This document shows positions 53,596-62,112 of a stretch of 64,000 bases of DNA, one piece after another. How positions within the stretch are numbered: position 1 is the stretch's first letter; the number at the start of each line of letters is the position of its first letter. The translations under genes and the position numbers were made by a program. The notes beneath the pieces were generated by a model that ran no database searches, had not been told where the DNA came from, and was given only the letters and a program-made list of their open reading frames with translations. The DNA is from Dehalobacter restrictus DSM 9455. Its GTDB lineage: Bacteria; Bacillota; Desulfitobacteriia; Desulfitobacteriales; Syntrophobotulaceae. The DNA lies in NCBI RefSeq assembly GCF_000512895.1, contig NZ_CP007033.1, forward strand, positions 1,413,001 to 1,477,000, written 5' to 3'.

Positions 53596-55181
53596 ACAGC
53601 TAGTCGATCAGCACGCAGCCAACATCGGCAATCGTATTTTGTCCTAATAATAAGGAATACCGTTCGCCACAAACATTGCTGACGACGATGTATATGTAAA
53701 GCTACACCATGTGTCTTATAAAATCCATATTAGTCCGATAATAAATATTATGTAAAGTAAAGTGTAATGCAAAGATGGGATAATGCGTTGAGGATTGTAA
53801 TCAGCAATAAATCTGTTATGTCGCACTGCTCCGGTGTTTTTGATTTATTGTTTGTCATACATTTTATTCTTTGCTCTTGCTTGGACTTTTGTTTTACTAA
53901 GCTTTTGTTAATTATATAACTTCTATTCTTGTCACGCGTATATCTTTTTCATAGCCCTTGTATTTTTCATATTTATTTCTGCTATGTCTGCCTGGCCTGT
54001 TTTACTTTATCAGTCTTTTTTCTATATTTTATCTGAATAATTGCTTTTCTTTTTTTTGCCAAAAAATGCTTCTGAATAGCAGCCCCAGATTTGCCCTGTA
54101 AGGCGTTAAAATGTATTGGGTAAGGTATTTGTACCTTGGAATATTTGTACGCTTAATTGAGTTAATCAATATCGAGGCAATTTTAGTTCTTTTGTGATTT
54201 GTAACCAGATTCTGGTCTAATTGCAAAGCTTAAACTTTATCCTAAAGTTTAATAATTTTCGTTAGATTAAATATAAAGTAATTTTAATCCTCATATTTAG
54301 AATTATTCAATTATATAAATATAAATGGAAAATGAGTTCTGGGATTTTCGATTAAACACGCCAGTCGATAGGATTAATTATTTCATCGTTATAGGTCAAT
54401 TAGATAAAATATCTACTAATTAAAAAAGGATATTACATTTTGATTAAGAAATCTCATTGATTTAAGTTTCCCCTCTTTTAATAAGTGATATATTTCACAT
54501 GTTATATTAATATTACTTCTAAATTTCGATATGTCTTTTTACTTTCAAATCTGTATAAAAATGAAATTATTAATATTTCCCTGGCTTATCAAAACAAAAT
54601 AATATAAGGCCCCTGCCCTATCAAGACTCTTTGATCGATCCTTACAAATTGTTTGAGCTTTTAATAAGAATTAGCGGTATTCTTATTTTAGACCCGACCG
54701 GTCGTCAGTATTTAAAGCTCACATTTGTATAATTTACATTCAATATAAACATATTCCATCCCATCAGGCCGTTTTATCGTTGCTATAATATCTTTTCCAC
54801 CGTCGCAAGTTGGTGGAGTCCATTTTGTGTCAATTCGTCAATATGTCACTCATTCGACCGGCCTCAAGTCAAATAAACTTTTATTACTTTTTCCCAAATA
54901 TGGTTCGGGAATACTTCCTTTAGGTGTAATTAATTATCTAACATAATAGACAGCAGGTCTATATCTAATCTCTAACTATCAACAGCATAATAACATATTA
55001 TCCATTTTCATTCTTGAGCATTTGTATTTTTACTACGTCCCCTTCCTGAATCACCTGTAAGGGGATATAAGACTTTCGATTTTTTTCATCAAATTCCTTG
55101 TTATTTTTCTTTGAATAATTCACTTCTTTTATACAAATATTAAATTGACTTAGTTTCATTCAGTAGAAGGAAGGGATTATT
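53596..55181. other. AT-rich stretch without convincing genes
   Basis: About 1.6 kb with a clearly higher AT content than either side. Only short frames occur; a 65-codon minus frame at 54029-54226 has no ribosome site. Small structures are a 9-bp hairpin (54663-54671 with 54679-54687) and the perfect 10-bp palindrome CGACCGGTCG at 54695-54704. It may be decayed coding DNA, hold non-coding RNA, or contain the promoters for the genes to the right. Confidence 0.6.
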
Positions 55182-55328
55182 ATGGATAATAATAAAAATA
55201 GAATCAAAGACAGAGAAAAAAGCAATGCTGAATTAAGAAAAATGAAACCAAAAGATAACGCAGATGTAGGAATTATTAACGGCAATAAAATTGGTGTACA
55301 TGATGGCAAACATGAAAAGAGTAAATAA
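55182..55328 (+). CDS. Small lysine-rich protein, 48 residues
   Basis: An ATG with GAAGGAAGGG eight bases upstream opens a 48-codon frame at the end of the AT-rich region. The product is basic and hydrophilic, with an N-terminal half rich in Asn, Lys and Arg and a C-terminal half NGNKIGVHDGKHEKSK. There is no hydrophobic segment. The good ribosome site and the composition, unlike the surrounding noise, support a real gene; no family is recognised. Confidence 0.5.
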   Translation: MDNNKNRIKDREKSNAELRKMKPKDNADVGIINGNKIGVHDGKHEKSK

Positions 55329-55369
55329 TGCTCTTTCAAGAATCTTTTGGCTTTAGTTAGCTATTTTTA

Positions 55370-56227
55370 TTACCTTAATGCTTTTTGCGTGTAATAAACA
55401 ATGCCAATGGTACCTGGACCAACATGCAGGCCAATGACCGGTCCGATAGCTATGATATCTATGTTAACTTTCAACTTTTCTTTAATCAGTTGTGCAAGTT
55501 CCTTTGCTTCGTCCAGACAATTGATATGATGAATAATGACCTCTCCTAAACCATATTTGCTTATGTTATCCAGCATGATATCAATCATCGATAATACTGC
55601 CTTTTTCTTCGTTCTTACTTTTGTTACAACGGTCGTTATGCCGTTTTCCACAGTCAGAATCGGAATAATCCCAAATAAGTCACCAATTAAAGCACTGGCC
55701 CCGCCAATTCTGCCGCCTTTTTTTAGGTATTTGAGGTTTTCAGGAATAAATAAGAACCTACTTCTTTGAATATTTTCTAACGCTGCTTCTTTAACTTCCT
55801 CTAATGTCTTATTTGCTTTTGCTTCTCTTGCAGCCATAATGACCGCTAACCCTAGCTGCATGGAATTTGACCTAGAATCAATGATCTCTATCCTGGCATT
55901 TTTATGCTTCTCTAATACCATCTCTTTCACTAATTGCCCTGTTGAAAAGGTCCCGCTCATTTCTGAAGATAAGAAAATACAGCAGAGGCTATCTCCCTTC
56001 TCGATTACCGCAAGCATTTCATTATATAACTCGCCAATAGAAGGCTGCGAAGATGTCGGAATTCCATAAGAATCCATTTTTTTATAAAACAGATCGTTAT
56101 CGATATCTACTTCTCGTATACTGTCACTCCCAAATGAAAGGCTCAAAGATACCATTCTAATATTTAGTTCTTCTTTGATTTCCTTACTTATATAGCTTGT
56201 ACTGTCAGTTAGAACCTGTACTGCCAT
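55370..56227 (-). CDS. DegV-family fatty-acid-binding protein, second copy
   Basis: A 285-residue DegV protein with LTDSTSYISKEIKEEL, TSQPSIGELYNEM, LSSEMSGTFSTGQL and the late GLHVGPGTIG. Sequence divergence from the 33.5-kb copy suggests a different bound fatty acid. It reads leftward toward the small ORF, with which it is convergent. Confidence 0.9.
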   Translation of the reverse strand: MAVQVLTDSTSYISKEIKEELNIRMVSLSLSFGSDSIREVDIDNDLFYKKMDSYGIPTSSQPSIGELYNEMLAVIEKGDSLCCIFLSSEMSGTFSTGQLVKEMVLEKHKNARIEIIDSRSNSMQLGLAVIMAAREAKANKTLEEVKEAALENIQRSRFLFIPENLKYLKKGGRIGGASALIGDLFGIIPILTVENGITTVVTKVRTKKKAVLSMIDIMLDNISKYGLGEVIIHHINCLDEAKELAQLIKEKLKVNIDIIAIGPVIGLHVGPGTIGIVYYTQKALR

Positions 56228-56400
56228 CTGTTTATCTCACTTTCTTTATTGGCCTATTTTCTATTTCGACAATTATTTTTCTTTTTTATCATATAATGTA
56301 AAACACTGCTTGTCTATTATTGTTCAAAATATACTTCTAAAATGCCTATTATTGTGAATACTACATCCAGATAATTTTGCTTTTTTAGGGGGAATTCCGT

Positions 56401-57333
56401 TTGAAACATATTGAAGTATTTGGTACGGAAAAATTAGCTCGTTTACGTAAAGTCATTCTTCATAAGCCCCAACAGTCTTTGAATTTAGTCAATCCGGCAA
56501 ATTATCAGGAATGCTTATTTAATTTTGTCCCTGATATTTTTCAATATCAGTTGGAACATGACCGGTATGCTGACCTTCTGCGCTCTCAAGGAATTGAGGT
56601 ACTCAACCTTCAGGATTATGTACAGAAGAATAGAACGCTCATGGATTCTCTACCGAATTTACCCTATCTTAACGATACTTGCCTGATTACAAGTCAAGGA
56701 GCTATCCTCTCCAAGATGTGCCCCGGCAGCCGCGCAGGAGAAGAAAAGGTTGTCGGAGAAGCTCTGGAGAATCTCGGCATTCCCATCTTTCATGCCTTTG
56801 AGGGTGAGGATCAATTTGAAGGGTGTCTGGCAATTTCGCCTGAAATTCTTTTTTTAGCGGATACCGAGCGGCATGCTCAAAAAACACTCGAAGAATTTTT
56901 CAATAAAGCACTCCATCTTTTTTCGCAGATCATCTATGCGGAGATTCCCCAGGAAAGACGGTATATGCACCCTGATATGATTTTTGGCAGAATCAGTGAA
57001 AGTCTGGCCTTAGCTTATTTGCCGGCTTTTTTGAAAACATATCTGATTACCGAAAAGCAGCGCACGGAAATTAATATACGGGATTATCTTGCTCACCGGG
57101 AAATGGAACTTATTGATATCTCCGACCAGGAACAGCAGTTATGGGGCTGCAGTTTTGTTTCTGTGGATGCTAATATTCTCATCCATTATGATATTGCCTT
57201 AAATCTTAGGACCCAAAATGAGCTGAGCCGCAGAGGGGTGGAAATGATTCCCTTCCATCCTGAGGCCTTATTAGCTGGGGGCGGAAGTCTCCGCTGCCTG
57301 ACTTTGCGCGTTTGGCGAGACTCTAATCTTTAA
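56401..57333 (+). CDS. Arginine-deiminase-like guanidine-modifying protein
   Basis: A 310-residue protein of the arginine deiminase superfamily, well short of typical ADI (about 400 residues). The superfamily key residues appear in order: LPNLPYLNDT with the substrate aspartate, FEGC with the glutamate, MHPDM with histidine H190 and its partner aspartate D192, and GGGSLRC with the nucleophilic cysteine C299. Next to these it differs: EGGD has become EGCL and MHLD has become MHPD. No arcB, arcC or transporter is adjacent. It could hydrolyse arginine or another guanidine; inactivity cannot be ruled out. It starts at TTG 56401 after a GGGGG site. Confidence 0.75.
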   Translation: MKHIEVFGTEKLARLRKVILHKPQQSLNLVNPANYQECLFNFVPDIFQYQLEHDRYADLLRSQGIEVLNLQDYVQKNRTLMDSLPNLPYLNDTCLITSQGAILSKMCPGSRAGEEKVVGEALENLGIPIFHAFEGEDQFEGCLAISPEILFLADTERHAQKTLEEFFNKALHLFSQIIYAEIPQERRYMHPDMIFGRISESLALAYLPAFLKTYLITEKQRTEINIRDYLAHREMELIDISDQEQQLWGCSFVSVDANILIHYDIALNLRTQNELSRRGVEMIPFHPEALLAGGGSLRCLTLRVWRDSNL

Positions 57334-58506
57334 CTAAAGACTTCTCAGAGCGTCAATCGGATTTAATTTACTGGCTCTTCTCGCAGGCATATAGCCAAAG
57401 ATAATTCCGACGACAGCTGAAAACCCTACCGCTAAGATAACGGTGGATAATTGCATGGTGTAACCGACACCAATCAGGGTGGAAGCAATATAGGCGATGA
57501 CACTTCCCAAAATCAAGCCGATGAGCCCGCCAAAAATGGAGAGAAAGATCGATTCGATTAAAAATTGCACCTGGATTCTATTGGGGGTGGCTCCCAGGGC
57601 TTTGCGCAAACCGATTTCCGTCGTGCGCTCGGTAATCGATACCAGCATCATATTCATGATCCCAATCCCGCCTACAACCAGAGAAATAGCGGCAATTCCT
57701 CCTAAGAGCAGTGACATCATCCCCATCATAGACTGAAAAAAAGCAATAATATCTCCCATGTTGAACACAGAGTAAGCCTGATCGTTATAGTTAAAAGCAG
57801 TGTTTAAAACCCCTTTAATGTCCAATACCGTATCATCGGCTAAGCTTGTATCCACTAAAAAGACATCAAGAGCAGTGATATTTTTTACACCCAGACTGCG
57901 AAGTGCAGTCGTATACGGGATTACGATCGTGTCATTTGTGGAGGTGATGCTAAAACCGCTTGATGGAGCCATTGTACCAATGATCTGATAAGTTGTTCCG
58001 TTGATGATCAGGTTTTTTTCAAGGGGGTCGACTCCATAAAAGAGTGCGGTTACAAGTTCCTGCCCGATAACGGCAACCTGGTTTTTACTCCGAATATCCA
58101 GGATATTGATGGCTCTGCCTGATTGGAGCAGGCTTTTATTCGATTGAAAGTACACCTCATTTTTTCCCTGAACATTGATATCTTCTTTGACTTGGTCCTG
58201 GTAAACAATATTGGTTTTGGTTAACACAGTCGGTGATACGCCTTTGATATTTTTAAGATGAGCAATGTTTTTCATATCTTCCTCGTTTAGTCCTTGTTTC
58301 AGCGGAGTACCCATTGCATTGACCGTAATTTTATTAGCGCCGAGGGAGGTCACTTGTTGACTGATGCTGTTGGTCGCACCCTGAACAATGGTTATAAGCG
58401 CAATGATTGAGGCCACACCAATGATAATACCCAGCATGGTTAAGAACGAGCGAAGTTTATTGGTGACGATGTTTTTCCAGGACATCATGATACTTTCCCA
58501 CAGCAT
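57334..58506 (-). CDS. MacB-type ABC transporter permease
   Basis: A 390-residue permease: an N-terminal helix, a large extracellular MacB-PCD domain (about residues 45-250), and three C-terminal helices of the FtsX fold, with ITERTTEIGLRKALGATPN and MPARRASKLNPIDALRSL, both typical. It lacks an attached ATPase, as in Gram-positive MacB systems. It is convergent with the ADI-like gene with no gap and begins one base after the ATPase stop. Confidence 0.92.
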   Translation of the reverse strand: MLWESIMMSWKNIVTNKLRSFLTMLGIIIGVASIIALITIVQGATNSISQQVTSLGANKITVNAMGTPLKQGLNEEDMKNIAHLKNIKGVSPTVLTKTNIVYQDQVKEDINVQGKNEVYFQSNKSLLQSGRAINILDIRSKNQVAVIGQELVTALFYGVDPLEKNLIINGTTYQIIGTMAPSSGFSITSTNDTIVIPYTTALRSLGVKNITALDVFLVDTSLADDTVLDIKGVLNTAFNYNDQAYSVFNMGDIIAFFQSMMGMMSLLLGGIAAISLVVGGIGIMNMMLVSITERTTEIGLRKALGATPNRIQVQFLIESIFLSIFGGLIGLILGSVIAYIASTLIGVGYTMQLSTVILAVGFSAVVGIIFGYMPARRASKLNPIDALRSL

Positions 58507-58507
58507 A

Positions 58508-59191
58508 TCAAGCTCCCTCCCCCTCTGTTAAGTTTCCATCCAAAATATGAACAAGGCGTTTGGCGTGACGCGCAATATTTTGATCATGGGTTATCATAAT
58601 GATGGTTCTGCCTTCATGATTTAATTTTTCGAAAAGATCCATGACCTGATTGCCGGTTTTTTGGTCCAAGGCTCCGGTTGGTTCATCCGCAAGCAGAATA
58701 GTCGGGTCGGTAACGATTGCCCGGGCGATGGCCACCCGTTGTTGTTGTCCGCCTGAAAGTTGATTGGGGAGGCTTTCTAGCTTGTCTTGAAGTCCAACAC
58801 GCGTGAGAATGGCCTTGGAGCGTTTTAGGCGTTCCACGGGAGACAGACCGCTATAAATGAGTGGAAGCTCGACATTTTGCTGGGCAGTCATGCGCGGCAA
58901 AAGTTGAAAGTTTTGAAAAACGAAGCCAATCTCTTTGTTCCGTACTCTGGCCAATTCAACCTCATTCAAATCGTCGATATCGTTGCCGGATAGAAAATAT
59001 TTGCCGGTTGACGGGACATCCAAACAGCCGATGATATTCATCAGCGTAGTTTTTCCTGAACCGGAGGGACCAAGAATGGATAAGGATTCGCCTGAACGGA
59101 TAGTAAGATTGACATGATGCAAAACTTGAAGTTCCTCTTCTCCCATGAAGTAGCTTTTACAAACATCTTGCATCTTAAGGATTTCCGTCAT
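58508..59191 (-). CDS. MacB/LolD-type ABC transporter ATPase
   Basis: A 227-residue ATPase. Walker A is GPSGSGKTT, the signature [15 protein letters not shown], Walker [13 protein letters not shown], and the H-loop MITHD. The start at 59191 follows AAGGAGG; the longer frame has no site. It overlaps the end of the adaptor gene by 17 bases. Together with the permease and adaptor it should export peptides, lipids or drugs. Confidence 0.95.
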   Translation of the reverse strand: MTEILKMQDVCKSYFMGEEELQVLHHVNLTIRSGESLSILGPSGSGKTTLMNIIGCLDVPSTGKYFLSGNDIDDLNEVELARVRNKEIGFVFQNFQLLPRMTAQQNVELPLIYSGLSPVERLKRSKAILTRVGLQDKLESLPNQLSGGQQQRVAIARAIVTDPTILLADEPTGALDQKTGNQVMDLFEKLNHEGRTIIMITHDQNIARHAKRLVHILDGNLTEGEGA

Positions 59192-60065
59192 TGATCTGGC
59201 CTCCTTGCATTCTGCCGCCAAAGGTCAAATTATTTGCTGTCGTTGTTTTGGGATAATAGATGGTTTCTCCTACGGCTACCCCTTTTTTGATTTCTACGGT
59301 TTGGCCGTCATTAACACCGGTAGTAATCTCCGTATGCACGACGGCATTGCGTTCCCCTTCTTTGAAGACGAAGGGCGTGTTGTTAGCGTCAAACTGGATC
59401 ACTGACATGGGCAGGGTAACCACTCCGACGGCTTTTTGATTTTGGATGGTTACTTCTGCCGTCATGCCGATGCGTAGACTTGGATCTTTATTAATGTCAA
59501 CAGCCGCCGTAAAGTAGGTCACACCACCTGCAACCGTACCTTCTCTGGAAATACTGCAGATTGTACCCTTCAGTTTTTTTTGAATAGCGGCAATTTCAAT
59601 ATTTGCTTCGTTGCCTGTCTTTATGGCAGGGAGATCATATTCATCGACTTTGATACTAATCTGAAGGTTGTCATAATCAACGATGTCCATGAGCATTGTA
59701 CCGGCCATGACCTGGGACCCCTCTTCCGCGGTCAGGTTTGTTATTTCACCATTAATTTTGGCTTTTATCGCCTCACCGGTTGTTGTTTTAAGTAAGATAT
59801 CTCCTTTTTTAACCGTATCCCCTTCTTGAAAATTAAGCTTTGAAACCTGCATGATTTTTTCTGACATGACGGTTTGACGGTTTTGGGTTTCAATATTTCC
59901 GGAAAATGTATAATTGGTCGTGATATCCCCCTTTTGGGCAGTTACACTATCATAGGAAAAAGGTTTTGGTCGTAAGAGGTAAGCCGACGCAACACTAATA
60001 ACGACAAGGGTGATCAAGCTATAAATCATCCATTTGCGGATTTTTGATTTTCTTTTTGTTTTCAT
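59175..60065 (-). CDS. MacA/HlyD-type periplasmic-adaptor-like protein
   Basis: A 296-residue membrane fusion protein. One N-terminal helix (MIYSLITLVVISVASAYLL) precedes a lipoyl-like/barrel-sandwich domain (GDTVKKGDILLKT and AEEGSQVMAGTMLMDI) and a beta-barrel with membrane-proximal domain. It has no long coiled-coil, as usual in Gram-positive adaptors. GGGAGG precedes the ATG at 60065. First gene of the three-gene export operon. Confidence 0.9.
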   Translation of the reverse strand: MKTKRKSKIRKWMIYSLITLVVISVASAYLLRPKPFSYDSVTAQKGDITTNYTFSGNIETQNRQTVMSEKIMQVSKLNFQEGDTVKKGDILLKTTTGEAIKAKINGEITNLTAEEGSQVMAGTMLMDIVDYDNLQISIKVDEYDLPAIKTGNEANIEIAAIQKKLKGTICSISREGTVAGGVTYFTAAVDINKDPSLRIGMTAEVTIQNQKAVGVVTLPMSVIQFDANNTPFVFKEGERNAVVHTEITTGVNDGQTVEIKKGVAVGETIYYPKTTTANNLTFGGRMQGGQINDGNP

Positions 60066-60185
60066 TTTAGGTGCCTCCCGTTTAGCAAGTGCCTCCATTT
60101 ATTTAGAAGCATTCAAATATTTAAATATTTTTTGTTTCGCTTAGTATGAACGAAAAAGTTCAATTCAATTAATTCATTATGATTA

Positions 60186-60240
60186 CATAATCGCCGCTCC
60201 TTACCATCTATGGCAGTGAGGTATAAGGCCATCTGTAGGC
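60186..60240 (+). repeat. Decayed fragment of the palindromic element, copy F
   Basis: TCGCCGCTCCTTACCATCTATGG and the following 30 bases match the extra inner arm of copy A (CGTCGCTCCTTGCCATCCATGG and GGCCATCCGTGG) with scattered mismatches. No terminal arms remain. It lies between macA and truA. Confidence 0.6.
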
Positions 60241-60243
60241 AAA

Positions 60244-60277
60244 TAAAAAAAGCAAGAACCATACAGTTGATTCTTGC
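60244..60277 (-). terminator. Terminator of truA
   Basis: On the minus strand GCAAGAA/TTCTTGC with a 12-base loop is followed by a run of seven T (60244-60250). Confidence 0.75.
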
Positions 60278-60357
60278 CTTTTGCTTACTCGGTTTATATT
60301 TGTTTCCTCAGTTATATTTGTAAATCTTGAATTTTATTCTCTTTGCTATAATAATGG

Positions 60358-61092
60358 TTAGTACTGTACATCGACTAAGCATAAACCTTTGGCTTGTGCC
60401 AAGGGCCCTGCTTCCCAACGTTTCTTTTCCTGTAAGATTTTTTTGACATCGTTCGGCTGCAACGTGCCTTTTCCTACTTCGAGCAGCGTTCCAACGATAA
60501 TTCTTAGCATATTCCATAGAAAGCTATTGCCGTTAAATTCAATTTTAATAAGGCCTTTATTTTCGTTAATCAAAATAGAATTGATTGTTTTAACAGTGGA
60601 TTTAGCACTGCGCTCATTTGTAAAGCTCTGAAAATCATGCGTTCCAATGAGCAGTTCTGCAGCAGTCCTCATTTGTTCCAGATCCAGCTTATCCGCTAAG
60701 TGATAGGTATATTTTCTGTTAAATACATCCCTGAATTTATTATTATTGATGGTATAAACATACGTTTTTGCTTTGACGTTATATCTGGCATGAAATCTTT
60801 CAGATACTTCTTCCATTGATTTTACAACAATATCTTCCGGTAAAAATTCATACAAATAGGCTAAGATCTTCTTGGTCTTGAAGGTAGATGTTGTATGGAA
60901 ATTAGCAATGTAATTTTCGGCGTGTACCCCGGCATCTGTCCTTCCACAACCGATAACCTGAATCTTCTCCTCTGCCATTTTTGCTAAGACAGTTTCAATT
61001 TTACCTTGAATGGTCAGATCGGTATCTTTTTGTTTTTGCCAACCTTTATATTTGGTCCCATCATAGGCGATTGTCATTCTTAAATTTCTCAT
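60358..61092 (-). CDS. truA: tRNA pseudouridine synthase TruA
   Basis: A 244-residue TruA with catalytic D53 in GCGRTDAGVHA, the MRIAYDG-like start (MTIAYDGTKYKGWQKQ) and the C-terminal NSFLWNMLRIIVGTLLEVG region. It makes pseudouridine at positions 38-40. The usual ribosomal-protein neighbours are missing, so this may be a second copy. The stop is followed by a terminator. Confidence 0.93.
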   Translation of the reverse strand: MRNLRMTIAYDGTKYKGWQKQKDTDLTIQGKIETVLAKMAEEKIQVIGCGRTDAGVHAENYIANFHTTSTFKTKKILAYLYEFLPEDIVVKSMEEVSERFHARYNVKAKTYVYTINNNKFRDVFNRKYTYHLADKLDLEQMRTAAELLIGTHDFQSFTNERSAKSTVKTINSILINENKGLIKIEFNGNSFLWNMLRIIVGTLLEVGKGTLQPNDVKKILQEKKRWEAGPLAQAKGLCLVDVQY

Positions 61093-61203
61093 TTAGAGTC
61101 TGCCTTTCTATATTTTTTTAAATGTCTTAATTATCCCTAGAATAACTTACTACAATGATCAACATAATAATAATGAAACAAAAACAATTTGGAGGTGTGT
61201 TCC

Positions 61204-61401
61204 ATGTTTGGGACTGTTAAGTGGTTCAACTCTGAAAAGGGATTTGGATTTATCGAAGGAGATGGCGGACAGGATGTGTTTGTTCATTTTTCATCTATTA
61301 AATCCCAAGGATATAAATCGCTCAATGAAGGTCAAAAAGTACAATTTGATGTAGAAAAAGGACAACGCGGGCTCCAGGCAACAAATGTAACTCTTTCTTA
61401 A
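61204..61401 (+). CDS. csp: Cold-shock protein (CspA family)
   Basis: A 65-residue OB-fold RNA chaperone with RNP1-like KGFGFI and RNP2-like DVFVHFSSI, full length. ATG 61204 has GGAGGT seven bases upstream; the in-frame GTG/ATG frame start further upstream is not used. A terminator follows. Confidence 0.95.
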   Translation: MFGTVKWFNSEKGFGFIEGDGGQDVFVHFSSIKSQGYKSLNEGQKVQFDVEKGQRGLQATNVTLS

Positions 61402-61415
61402 AAATATATCTTTAT

Positions 61416-61450
61416 AATAGCACTGTTTGTTTTTATACGGTGCTATTTTT
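61416..61450 (+). terminator. Terminator after the cold-shock gene
   Basis: Stem AATAGCAC/GTGCTATT (61416-61423 with 61440-61447) with a 16-base loop, running into TTT. It may also serve the convergent gene. Confidence 0.75.
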
Positions 61451-61453
61451 CGG

Positions 61454-61711
61454 TTATGGTACTTTGGGGTAGGTCTCAGATGCGTTATTCAAAGCCTGAA
61501 GTGCTTGTTCTTCAGGCATATTTCCAATTATGGCAGCACATTTGTTACACAGTATTTTTCCTTTACCTTGAAAAGCACTAATACTTCTTTCATCACTGCA
61601 AGCGTTACGGAATATCGGCACATTACAGAATTCACATCGTTGAAATTCAGCATCCTGATGACCTTTAAGATAACCTTGAGCATTACTGCGTCTTAATTTT
61701 TGATGTCTCAT
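61454..61711 (-). CDS. Small zinc-ribbon-like protein
   Basis: An 85-residue protein with CEFC and, 30 residues later, CNKC, a zinc-ribbon spacing. The N-terminal half is basic (RHQKLRRS). GGAAGTG precedes ATG 61711. Function is unknown. It is convergent with the cold-shock gene. Confidence 0.65.
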   Translation of the reverse strand: MRHQKLRRSNAQGYLKGHQDAEFQRCEFCNVPIFRNACSDERSISAFQGKGKILCNKCAAIIGNMPEEQALQALNNASETYPKVP

Positions 61712-61785
61712 TTTTTTCACTTCCACAAAAAAGTTAATGTTATTTTGTCCAAAATCCAAGTTCTTGAATAAGGGAAAAGAAAAAG

Positions 61786-61801
61786 GGTTCGGAATCGAAC
61801 C
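61786..61801 (-). promoter_or_regulatory. Leader hairpin with T tract upstream of the zinc-ribbon gene
   Basis: On the minus strand GGTTCG-ATTC-CGAACC is followed by CCTTTTTCTTTTCCC. It resembles a weak terminator located about 75 bases before the gene start, possibly an attenuator. Confidence 0.35.
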
Positions 61802-62112
61802 TCTTAGTTTTACTTTATTAATCTAAACTCATTATAACATAAAAATGTTTTCTTTACTATAACAGCCGAGCTTGCATCAATCAACCATTCTAGCATGGAC
61901 ACGGGTATTATTAGGTATTTATCTATTTCTTACCGAAACCAAAAGAGAAATAAAAGGCAGCCTTTGGTTATGGTATGTTATGGATATCTAGAGGTGGCAA
62001 ATAATAAAAGGTATCTTTTTAAAATTTAGGATAAGAATAATACTGTTCATTAAAAATAATAAAAAGGTATTCGAACTCTTCGAATTAAGCATTACACGTG
62101 AGGTGATATTAC
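61802..62112. other. AT-rich divergent promoter region
   Basis: Separates the zinc-ribbon gene from the glutamate-synthase-like gene. No gene or clear promoter pair was identified; TTCGAA occurs twice near 62070-62085. Confidence 0.4.

Noticed and set aside
54029-54226. 65-codon minus frame in the AT-rich gap
   Set aside because: AT-driven residue composition, no ribosome site and no supporting context.
61786-61801. tRNA T-arm-like GGTTCGATTCC sequence
   Set aside because: No acceptor, D or anticodon arms can be paired around it; it is a plain hairpin.
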